This document shows, piece after piece, positions 1 to 8,189 of a stretch of 64,000 bases of DNA (position 1 is its first letter; each line of letters starts with the position of its first letter). A program made the translations under genes and the position numbers. The stretch comes from Meira nashicola (lineage: Eukaryota > Basidiomycota > Exobasidiomycetes > Exobasidiales > Brachybasidiaceae). Location: positions 248,001-312,000 of the forward strand of contig BCJU01000003.1 in NCBI GenBank assembly GCA_001600355.1. The letters run 5' to 3'. A model generated the notes under the pieces. That model was not told the origin of the DNA and did no database searches. It was given only the letters and a program-made list of their open reading frames with translations.

Positions 1-114
1 ACTACATATGCACATTTTATTGGCTCACAGTTCTACCCATCGGACGTAAGGCTTGCATGCTGCTTTCTCTTTAAAAAATAAAAAATCTTGATGCGTGCGC
101 GTTTTGTGTGCACG

Positions 115-140
115 CACACACACACACACTCTCTCTCTCT
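115..140. repeat. CA/CT dinucleotide microsatellite
   Basis: A run of CA dinucleotides (about 115-129) passes directly into CT dinucleotides (about 129-140). Simple repeat, seen directly. Confidence 0.9.
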
Positions 141-465
141 ATACAGGGCCAGTCAGCGGCCGCCTTTTGCTTTTTGCTTGAATTTGGGTACTCTCTGAAT
201 GCACACATGTATGTATGTAAGAGGCAAAAGCGAGAAATAAAAAAAAAGCCTGGACGCATTGGCCCTAGAGGCGAACGTACGATCAGCCAAAAAAAAATCT
301 CGGAAAGGATTGCTAGGATCGTCATTTATAGGAATCTCTTATCATCAATCCACTTCATCCGTCTTTATTCTTTTCGGACCGCAATCATCATCTTATTTTG
401 CTTGCTCTCTTCCTCCTTTTCTTCTTAAAGAGAGAGTAGGCGCAAATCATTTGCTATTTCAAACG

Positions 466-562
466 GGCGTCAAGTAACGCCACCGCGTACAATACCCCGC
501 TTTGAGCGGATTAAACGACGTGGGTATTCTATTCGACAATATTACTCCATATTGGATAGAAT
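466..562. other. Three consecutive inverted repeats (stem-loops)
   Basis: Three short inverted repeats lie within 97 bp. GGCGT/ACGCC pairs at 466-470 and 477-481. CCGCT/AGCGG pairs at 497-501 and 505-509. A nested pair follows: outer ATTCTAT/ATAGAAT (526-532, 556-562) and inner CAATAT/ATATTG (537-542, 549-554). The middle one reads CCG-N7-CGG, an arrangement some Zn2Cys6 factors bind. Whether they act as protein sites, RNA hairpins or nothing is unknown. Confidence 0.5.
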
Positions 563-1104
563 AACAAGAAAAAAAAAGGCTGGGGTAAAATTAGCGGTTG
601 CAATAAGACGGCAAATTACTAAACAACACGTACAACTGAGCGGCTCATTATTGTTATAATTGGCTTTGACCATCTCGTTTCGGTGTGCTGCAATCTACGT
701 ATCACTGTCCCGATCTTATTCGCACTTTTACTTCATTTTGCTTGAATTGCTTTTCTTCTCCTTCAAGACCTTTACACAANGTTGTCATCCGAACAAGGAG
801 AATCTTGGCGTTCCGAACTCAAGATACAGTGGATTGACAGAACCCCGCAAAAAGCACAACCCAAGAATAGAGGGTCAATCAAACAATCACAGCTCTGTTG
901 TGATTGTCGTGCAGTAAAGATACATTTATTTTGCATATTATCTTGACAACTCACTTTTCTCAAAGAGCACTGGTTGTCGGGTCTATCAAATCATTTTTGC
1001 TTCAACTTGGACTTCTAGGCCGCGATAAAATCAGTCTTATCTCTACGTCCTCAATCAATCGACATCTTTCCCAGTTCGCCCCCCAATAAAACATATCTGC
1101 CAAG

Positions 1105-3720
1105 ATGATGTCCGCACCCGCACCATATCCAACTGTTCAATCATCTGCGCCGGCAATCGACGATCATGAAATCACAACGCGCACCCCTTCAATCTGTGTT
1201 GATTACCTTTCGCATAATTGGACTGATGAAGATGTTTGGAGCAGTTGGAAAGCAATGACAAAGAGGAAGAATGAAATCGCAAACGGCGTTCGACTAGAAA
1301 ATGCATCATGGAGAACATGNGCAAAACAAAGAGGAAAATTAAAGACAATCAGTCCGGAAACATTGAATTGGCTCAAAGATTCAGACGTTACATGGCTTTA
1401 TGGACCTCTACATGAACATGCTGATCCTGTTCCTCCTCCAAGACAAGCAACTGCAAGGGAGAGATTAGGATTGGAAGATGTCACACGAACAAAGTCAATC
1501 TTGAAGCATAGAACGATATCAGAGATGCTTACTACTCCAGGTCTAAATGCGGCAAGTCCATCCCACGAAACGCCCCCACCACTTGGTAGTGGTGGAACAT
1601 CAAGAGAAGGTAGTGATGACGAAGAAGAGTCAACCGGAAGAGACAGCGGAAACGCTACACCGACTGGTGGTGCAGGAGGCAGACCTGCGATCTCATTTAC
1701 AAAAAGTGAAACGGCATTATCTGCTTTGGGAAAACGATCTGCCGGAAGTCCACCTGCAAGTGAAAGATTGATGCGAAATATGACGATAGGCGACAAAAAT
1801 GATGGAATCACTCATTCAGCACCCGAAGAGAAGAGGCACATCAGCTTTAACCAGCGCGTTGATCAATGCATCGCTGTTGACGCCCATAATGAAGAAGAAG
1901 ACGAAGATGAAGATGATTATTCAGACGGAAATTATGAGATTGGAAGAAAGGATGATGATGAAGGTTCTTCTAGCGACGAAGAAGTTTTGACGATGAAATC
2001 TAGTCCTAGATCGGCTGCTGCATGNCCTACGATGGCTTCCAGTCGCAATTCAAGTCCTGGTCTAGAACATCAAACGATTGCCAAACTTGCTCCAACAATT
2101 CTCAAAACTAGCGATGTATATCCTGCACCTTCTCCTCAAGTCGTCGATCCGTCTGGATTTACTGCTCATTTCAATGGAAACGATGTTTCAGGCAATGACG
2201 GACAACCCCGACTTTCAGCTCAACCTCAACTATATCAGTATGACAACAGCGATGAAGATCTCACACAAACCAGATATAGTCAATGGGATGCAGATGATGA
2301 TTTCAATGGCGATTTTGACTATTTCAATGGTCCTGACGTTCACGATAGCTATCATTCTCAATCTGGTCGGGCTGCTGGCGAAGAAGAGAAAGGTGTTGGA
2401 CTATATAGCGATTCATCTGCCAATTCAAACGTTCACTCGAATGAGAATAATGCTGAAACGATCAATTCAAATCGCACAACAGAAACTCCAAAAAGTATTT
2501 TGAAGAGGAGACCTGCACCTGCTGATGTGAATGAACAGGAAGAGCAATTATCTGGCTCACAACACTTCTCGCCTCCATCATCGCCAGAAACAAGTCAATC
2601 GAATCTTGCGACTTCACCGAGCAAGGAACGTGGCCGAACTTCTCAGCGTGTTGGTAGCTCTGCAAGTTATGAAAGGATTCAAGATGCAGCTCGAGGTACG
2701 GTTTTAGGCACAGCAAATGCAGCACGAGCACGCAGTTCTAGCTCCAATGGTTCAATCTATGAAGGTTCAAGTGCAGATCAGCCATCATCATCTTCCAGTC
2801 CTCCATCGTCAGGATCAGCGAATAGTAAGAATGTCTCTGATCGTCGGGAATCATTCAGGGGAAGAGCTGGTGATGGATCAAAGGCGATGGAAGGCAATCG
2901 TTCAGGTTCAGCATTTGCCCAAAAGAGAGATGGTTCGACAGGCGGAGCATTTGAAGGTGATTCTGACGGAAGAGCATCTTTGGACTTCAACAGCCCAGGT
3001 TATCCTGCCAGTCCTTTGTTGGGCGATAAAGATTACGATTCCGATGGTAGTGATGAATCCAAATTGTATGGAAACAAAAAGGATTCTAGTAGATGGGTAG
3101 ATGCACGAAGCGGTAAGCAACAATCGAACAGGAGAGGAGGATCTTCTTCTAAGCTAGTCAATAGCGTTTCAAAAGGCGCAAGTGGAATGAGCGATGAAGA
3201 AGAAGAACAAGAAGAATTAGATGATGAAGGAGAACCTTCTACCCGATTGAGCGTCGATTTGGAAAATTTGCCTTCAAATACTGTCAGTCCTCCTGGATCA
3301 GCACCAGGAGGTCCAACTCCACTCAATACACCCACATTTGCTTTAGCAAAATCTCGCTCGGGCGGCAAAAAGAGCGCGAAAGGTGGTGCATCAAGTGCAA
3401 GTACAAATGCAGGCGGAATGACTGCAAATAAGCATGTAAAAGATACATCGATGGGAAGTAGCAACGAAGATTGGGAAAATCGAGAACCTGAATCGCCAAC
3501 GCTACCAAGAAGAAGTAGCGCAACAGGTGCTTTAGTTGCTCCAAGTGACGCTGATAAAGTGGCAGGAGTTCGTGTTCCTTTAGCACATGATTATGTTGAA
3601 GAAGATGAAGGTGGAATTGTTGGTCGTGCCGTAGAGATTGTGAATACTGCTCGTGATTTGATTGGGGCTCTATTGGGCACCGGTGGAGATAGAGGTCGAA
3701 GTTGGAGGGAGGCCAACTAA
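1105..3720 (+). CDS. REG1: Reg1-like regulatory subunit of protein phosphatase 1
   Basis: An 871-residue protein related to yeast Reg1, which targets PP1 (Glc7) to Snf1/AMPK in glucose repression. The N-terminal block (about 27-105), beginning VDYLSHNWTDEDVWSSW and ending DVTWLYGPL, is the fungal Reg1/DUF1752 domain. A PP1-docking RVxF-type segment, RHISFNQRVDQCIAVD, lies near residue 244 and is followed by an acidic stretch. The short motif KSILK(H/R)R occurs twice, near residues 132 and 468. The rest is Ser/Gly/Asp-rich and probably disordered. ATG 1105 (tandem ATGATG) is the first ATG of the frame. Codons 72 and 307 contain an N (TGN); at codon 72 the family has Trp, so TGG is likely. Single exon. 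The family call is firm; the role in glucose signalling is inferred from yeast. Confidence 0.85.
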   Translation: MMSAPAPYPTVQSSAPAIDDHEITTRTPSICVDYLSHNWTDEDVWSSWKAMTKRKNEIANGVRLENASWRTXAKQRGKLKTISPETLNWLKDSDVTWLYGPLHEHADPVPPPRQATARERLGLEDVTRTKSILKHRTISEMLTTPGLNAASPSHETPPPLGSGGTSREGSDDEEESTGRDSGNATPTGGAGGRPAISFTKSETALSALGKRSAGSPPASERLMRNMTIGDKNDGITHSAPEEKRHISFNQRVDQCIAVDAHNEEEDEDEDDYSDGNYEIGRKDDDEGSSSDEEVLTMKSSPRSAAAXPTMASSRNSSPGLEHQTIAKLAPTILKTSDVYPAPSPQVVDPSGFTAHFNGNDVSGNDGQPRLSAQPQLYQYDNSDEDLTQTRYSQWDADDDFNGDFDYFNGPDVHDSYHSQSGRAAGEEEKGVGLYSDSSANSNVHSNENNAETINSNRTTETPKSILKRRPAPADVNEQEEQLSGSQHFSPPSSPETSQSNLATSPSKERGRTSQRVGSSASYERIQDAARGTVLGTANAARARSSSSNGSIYEGSSADQPSSSSSPPSSGSANSKNVSDRRESFRGRAGDGSKAMEGNRSGSAFAQKRDGSTGGAFEGDSDGRASLDFNSPGYPASPLLGDKDYDSDGSDESKLYGNKKDSSRWVDARSGKQQSNRRGGSSSKLVNSVSKGASGMSDEEEEQEELDDEGEPSTRLSVDLENLPSNTVSPPGSAPGGPTPLNTPTFALAKSRSGGKKSAKGGASSASTNAGGMTANKHVKDTSMGSSNEDWENREPESPTLPRRSSATGALVAPSDADKVAGVRVPLAHDYVEEDEGGIVGRAVEIVNTARDLIGALLGTGGDRGRSWREAN

Positions 3721-4070
3721 GCAATCCAACAAAAGTATCCCGCTTGTTCTTTTTTATTTTCAGCAAACCATCTGTACATCTGCTTGGGCATCGTCACCGT
3801 CGCTTTTTTCTTTCAATCCATCAATCAAGAAGTCACCATCATAGTTTTATTATTATCAACAATAACAACATCAACAGCATTATCAACAATATCATCAAAC
3901 AAATTCTGCATCAATTAGCGTAAAATGTTCTTAATGTGTTACTTTATTCGGTCCTTCTTTCATCTTTCATACTGACTCAATGTCTATGCAATTCAATGGA
4001 ATGATGAAAATAGAAACATACAGAGAGAGTCAGTTGCATTTGTGATAAATTATACATTGAATGTCCGCTT
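3721..4070. other. Convergent 3' region, REG1-like / ribokinase
   Basis: AT-rich stretch between two convergent genes. It holds a loosely repetitive run rich in CAACAA and ATCA words (about 3845-3905). It is probably 3' UTR of both genes. No gene seen. Confidence 0.6.
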
Positions 4071-5138
4071 TTAACCCAAAAGTTCTTTTCCTCGTTTTTG
4101 AACATCTTCAAATCGAGGTATACTCTCCATTGCTCCATTCTTTTCTACTGCCATTGCTGCTGCCGCTCCTGCCCATCGTAGAACTTCTTTTGCTGCTTCT
4201 ATTGACTTTTTCTCATCTGCCTCAACTTCACCTTCTTTATCGTGTAATCGCATCAATCCAGCTACCAAATTACCTGCAAAAGTATCACCCGCTCCTGTTG
4301 TGTCTACGACTTGTTTGGGTTTAGATGCAGGAACATCAATTCTGGTTCTTTGAATTTGTGATTCTTTCGCTTTATCCTGTTTGAACGGTCTAACGTATGC
4401 TGCACTTCCTCTTGAACCTTTTGTCATGACAATATAATTAATTTCTTCAAGTTGCGAAACATTTGCAAGTGTATCCAAAACATCGCCTTGTGCCTTTGTA
4501 CCTAATGCTTTAAGTAAATCTTCACCTTCGCCTTCATTTACGATGAGAACGTCAACTTCATTCCAAGCAAACTTTCTTACTTCTTCTTCTACAAGCATGG
4601 GAGAAGGATTGAAAACGCTTATACATCTTGTTTGACTTTGTTGATGAGCATGATGAAGGAATGCCTTTGTAGTTTCCAATGGAATTTCGTTTTGCAAGAT
4701 TAAATGAGTGATTGGAGAATGAGAAGAAGCACAAGAATCAAAAACTGTTTTAGGATTATCTGCTTTTTCGTTTGGATAAAAATTTGCACCTTTAAGTAAA
4801 ACTATTGAATTTTCACCATCTTTTGCAACTTGAATAAATGCTCTTCCTGTTGGTACATTTTCAAAAATTTGAATTTTATTCGTCTTTACACCACGTTTTT
4901 CTAATTCATCAATTGGCCATTCTGCATCTTTTCCTACTGATCCACTCATGATTACCTTTTCACCTGCTAATGCAACTGCTGCGCTCACATTTGCACCTTT
5001 TCCACCTGGTCTAGATTGCATTTCTGTTGATGAAAGTGTTTCACCAGGTCGAACAACATGTGGAACGGCGAACATTTGATCGATATTTATACTGCTGCGT
5101 ACCAAGCATGTTGATTGATGTTTCTTTGTGTCAACCAT
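4071..5138 (-). CDS. RBK1: Ribokinase (PfkB family)
   Basis: A 355-residue sugar kinase expected to phosphorylate D-ribose at O5 with ATP, feeding the pentose phosphate pathway. The N-terminal PfkB signature GGKGANVSAA is at residues 45-54, and the C-terminal signature DTTGAGDTFAGN contains the anion-hole GAGD with the predicted catalytic Asp at about residue 285. SSINIDQ (about 15-21) matches the substrate-binding start of ribokinases (usually S-x-N-x-D). Length is slightly above the bacterial norm of about 310. Starts at ATG 5138. Single exon, convergent with the REG1-like gene. Other PfkB sugar kinases are possible, but the motifs fit ribokinase best. Confidence 0.9.
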   Translation of the reverse strand: MVDTKKHQSTCLVRSSINIDQMFAVPHVVRPGETLSSTEMQSRPGGKGANVSAAVALAGEKVIMSGSVGKDAEWPIDELEKRGVKTNKIQIFENVPTGRAFIQVAKDGENSIVLLKGANFYPNEKADNPKTVFDSCASSHSPITHLILQNEIPLETTKAFLHHAHQQSQTRCISVFNPSPMLVEEEVRKFAWNEVDVLIVNEGEGEDLLKALGTKAQGDVLDTLANVSQLEEINYIVMTKGSRGSAAYVRPFKQDKAKESQIQRTRIDVPASKPKQVVDTTGAGDTFAGNLVAGLMRLHDKEGEVEADEKKSIEAAKEVLRWAGAAAAMAVEKNGAMESIPRFEDVQKRGKELLG

Positions 5139-5472
5139 TTTTGAGAGAGTATGACGATTGGGAAAGAAATAGAAGGGAATATAGAATTATGCAGTTTAAA
5201 TTTTATTACCCGAACCGAGCTAGCACTACACTATCTCAAATGCTGATGTATGTACAACGCGTTTCTTAAGCATGCTGAATTGGTTGAACACCCTTTTGCT
5301 TGCATCGGATCAATGTCAGCAACGATTGTATGTATACTTAGAAGTGATGAGCTCCAATGAACAGAAACTTCTCTCTAATTGATAATATGATGTGACATTT
5401 GCCCACGAAATCTCACTGCTCAGCATTAAGCAAAACCATATGAATACATATTACAGAAAACAAGTTGAATAG
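5139..5472. other. Ribokinase promoter / 3' end of the next minus-strand gene
   Basis: Non-coding stretch between two minus-strand genes. It includes one ACGCGT box (5257-5262), the core of the MluI cell-cycle box. Nothing else stands out. Confidence 0.5.
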
Positions 5473-6046
5473 TTACACAATCCGTCCATTAGCACGCCGA
5501 TATGAAGAAGTTCCAATATACCGATTGACATCTTGTTCGATATCGTATAATTTTCGTTTGACATCATAAACATCCTCGTGTAGCGCATCATAAACTCGAA
5601 CTAGATCTCCATTTCTCCTTCTCATTTCTTCTTTTGATCCAGCAATTTGTTCTATTTTTGCTAATCTTTCTTCGATTGTTGACACTCTTGCATATACTTG
5701 CATCACTTTTTCAGTACTCTCTTCTAATTCTTGTACGGAAAGTGTCATAGATTTACTCGCTTTTCTATAATCTTGCAATAGATATACGAATCCATATGCA
5801 CTTGCAGCAGCCAGGCCGAATGCGAATCCAGTCAAAGCGCCACGAAAGCCTCCCTGTGAAGTTGATAAGAAAAAAAAAGATGGTCAGATGATCAGATTGG
5901 GATGTATGCTATCTCAAAGAATTACTCACAATCGGTCTTTTTGCTGCAGATGGTATCCCTACTACACCAGGCGGTGTACTCAAAACACTTCCTGAACTTG
6001 ACCGTAAATTGCCTAACCAAGATCGAAGGGATATCGACCTACTCAT
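5473..6046 (-). CDS. Small membrane protein with mitochondrial-type N-terminus (2 exons)
   Basis: Reconstructed from two exons: 6046-5930 (39 codons) and 5853-5473 (126 codons plus stop). They are joined in phase 0 across a 76-nt intron (5929-5854, donor GTGAGT, acceptor ACAG), giving 165 residues. The N-terminus is rich in Arg and Ser and lacks acidic residues, as in mitochondrial presequences. A hydrophobic segment at about 44-65 looks like one membrane span. The remainder is a heptad-like coiled coil, and the extreme C-terminus is basic. I do not recognise the family. It could be an inner-membrane protein with a coiled-coil domain; location and function are inference. It shares a divergent promoter with eIF3e. 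Confidence 0.7.
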
Positions 6047-6431
6047 GATAAAACTTTGGTCACTATGCCCTCTCACTTTGGCACTAAGAATTGGTTGAAG
6101 TGATCATCAACAACATTTCTTACCCATCAAAAAGTGCACGGCCATTTGAAGGAAGCATTTTGGACAATATTGGAATAATTTAGCGTGGAGCTTCACGTGC
6201 TGAATACTCTTTTTTGAAGAAGCGCACATTACCTGCATTATGCTTGTCAAGAATTTTTGCTTTACAAAGGGCGGCAAGAAGAATGGTTGAATTCGCGCAG
6301 CGCGTACAGACGTTTCCAAGGATCAGAAGGTTGGAAGAGGTCGCATGATCACCATCTGTAATCCTAACCACTGTCACCTTTTCGACTTACCAAATTGTCA
6401 TTCAAATCGGTTGAGTCAAATTTTGCCCATC
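6047..6431. promoter_or_regulatory. Divergent promoter, small membrane protein / eIF3e
   Basis: A 385-bp spacer between two divergent starts. It holds AAAGTGC at 6131-6137 and the GC-rich word GCGCAGCGC at 6295-6303. Both recur elsewhere in the window's non-coding DNA. Confidence 0.5.
6295..6303. promoter_or_regulatory. GC-rich intergenic word GCGCAGCGC, copy 1
   Basis: One of four exact copies (either strand) of this nonamer, all in non-coding DNA. This one is about 130 bp upstream of the eIF3e start. Confidence 0.45.
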
Positions 6432-7976
6432 ATGGCTGACACAGATCTCACTTCAACGATTCTCAAATATACCGATCGTCATTTAGGATTTCCACTTTTG
6501 TCCCATTTGGCCAATTTGGAATCGTTCAAGCAAGATGATGTGAACAAAGCAATGTATGAACTTGCAAAAGGTACTTCAATGGTAGACTTTGCATTGCAAT
6601 TACATCAACAAGCTTATCCAGGACAAACAGCTCCTGCTGAATTGGAAAATAAGAGACAAAAGATTTTAGCAGAAAACGAACGTTTGGCAAAAGATACAGA
6701 AGCAGTTTTAAACGTAATTGAAGATCCAACAGTAGCTAATTCACTCAAACAAGACAAAACACAAAATTTGCATTGGTTAGAAGAGAATTATAAATTGACA
6801 TTGGATCAGATTAAAGCTCTTTACGAATACGGATACTTTCATTACAATGCAGGTAACTATGGTGATGCATCTTCTTACCTCTACCATTTCCGCGTTTTAT
6901 CTACCGATCCAGTTTTGACCGTTTCTTCACACTGGGGTAAATTGGCTTCCGATATCTTGACCGGTGAATGGGATCGTGCTTTGGAAGAGCTCAAACTACT
7001 ACGCGATCTCATCGATACTTCAAGACCCGATCAAGGCGGACACGAAGCTATTTTAGAACGTAGAACTTGGTTATTGCATTGGTCCCTGTTTGTTTGGTTC
7101 AATCATCCCGAAGGACGTGAAGGTTTGGTAGAAATGTTCCTTTCGCCTGCTTATTTGAACACAATTCAAACAACTTGTTGGTGGCTATTACGTTATTTGG
7201 TCGCTGCTTTAATCACAACTCGCCGTTCTTCGCGCGTTTACGTTATTCAATCATCTTCTGGTGCCGCAAATGCTGGAATGCCATCTAGCACAAAATTGAC
7301 ACCTTCTGCTGCTCTACAAGAAGTGACAAAGATTCTACAACAAGAATCGCACAGGATTGACAATGATCCAATCCTTTCATTCTTGCGTGAATTATACATC
7401 AACTTTGACTTTGATGCCGCTCAACAAGAATTACTCAAAGCACAATCGGTTGCCGCCAACGATTTCTTTATCAGTGAACATGCTGACGATTTCGTTGAAT
7501 CAGCTCGCTTCCTTGTCAGTGAAGCTTATTGCCGTATCCATAAGCGCGTAGACATTGCCGACCTTTCCAAGAGACTGAACATGTCAAAAGAAGAGGGAGA
7601 GAAATGGATCGTCAACCTTGTACGTGACACACGTGCAGATGCAAAGATCGATTTCAAGGAGGGTATGGTTCACATGAACCAATCTCAATTGGCAGTTTAT
7701 CAAAGCGTGATCGAAAAGACTCGTGGATTCACTTTCCGTTCAGCAGCCATGGGTCAAGCAATGGACCGAAAAGCACATCCAATCTCTGCCAATTCTGGAA
7801 ATGACTCTAGAGGAGCAGGTAGCGGCGGTAGAGGTGGAGCTCGTGGAGGTAGAGGTGGTAGAGGTGGCGGTGGTAGAAGTGGTGGTGACAGAAATGCAAC
7901 ATCCACAGCTACTCAAGGTCAAAATAATGCATCAGAACAAGCTGCAGTTCCGCAACAAGAACCCATCACTGCTTAA
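6432..7976 (+). CDS. INT6: Translation initiation factor eIF3 subunit e (Int6)
   Basis: A 514-residue eIF3e, part of the eIF3 complex that prepares the 40S subunit for mRNA recruitment. The start DLTSTILKYTDRHLGFPLLSHL matches the conserved eIF3e N-terminus, so ATG 6432 is preferred over the in-frame ATG at 6345, which would add 29 unrelated residues. Helical repeats fill the middle, and the PCI domain lies in the region ending about residue 440 (for example DLSKRLNMSKEEGEKWIVNLVR). Unusually, the C-terminus carries an RGG/GGR-rich tail (about 455-490). Human eIF3e, at 445 residues, lacks such a tail. Single exon. Confidence 0.93.
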   Translation: MADTDLTSTILKYTDRHLGFPLLSHLANLESFKQDDVNKAMYELAKGTSMVDFALQLHQQAYPGQTAPAELENKRQKILAENERLAKDTEAVLNVIEDPTVANSLKQDKTQNLHWLEENYKLTLDQIKALYEYGYFHYNAGNYGDASSYLYHFRVLSTDPVLTVSSHWGKLASDILTGEWDRALEELKLLRDLIDTSRPDQGGHEAILERRTWLLHWSLFVWFNHPEGREGLVEMFLSPAYLNTIQTTCWWLLRYLVAALITTRRSSRVYVIQSSSGAANAGMPSSTKLTPSAALQEVTKILQQESHRIDNDPILSFLRELYINFDFDAAQQELLKAQSVAANDFFISEHADDFVESARFLVSEAYCRIHKRVDIADLSKRLNMSKEEGEKWIVNLVRDTRADAKIDFKEGMVHMNQSQLAVYQSVIEKTRGFTFRSAAMGQAMDRKAHPISANSGNDSRGAGSGGRGGARGGRGGRGGGGRSGGDRNATSTATQGQNNASEQAAVPQQEPITA

Positions 7977-8189
7977 TTGCATTTTCTGAATTCATACAAT
8001 CACTGTAACTCTAGATACTGGAAAAAGCTGACTTGTCAAAAGATTACCTTTTTCTCCTTAAAATTCTATACTCCCATGCCCTATCACGGGAATTGCAAAA
8101 AAGACCAATGTGTGAAAAAATACTATTTGAATAAAGTACATAGATTGATTTAAGTAAGATGATAACATACAAATTGCAAAGATTCCCAT

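Larger units (their letters stand above)
1..1104. other. Upstream region of the REG1-like gene
   Basis: No convincing gene. It contains a short CA then CT dinucleotide run (115-140), three small inverted repeats between 466 and 562, one ambiguous base (N at 780), and pyrimidine-rich stretches just before the ATG. It probably holds the promoter and 5' leader of the gene starting at 1105. Short open frames here have low-complexity translations and are not supported. Confidence 0.6.

Noticed and set aside
6345..6431. In-frame N-terminal extension of eIF3e from ATG 6345
   Set aside because: The added 29 residues do not resemble eIF3e. The conserved N-terminus begins at ATG 6432.
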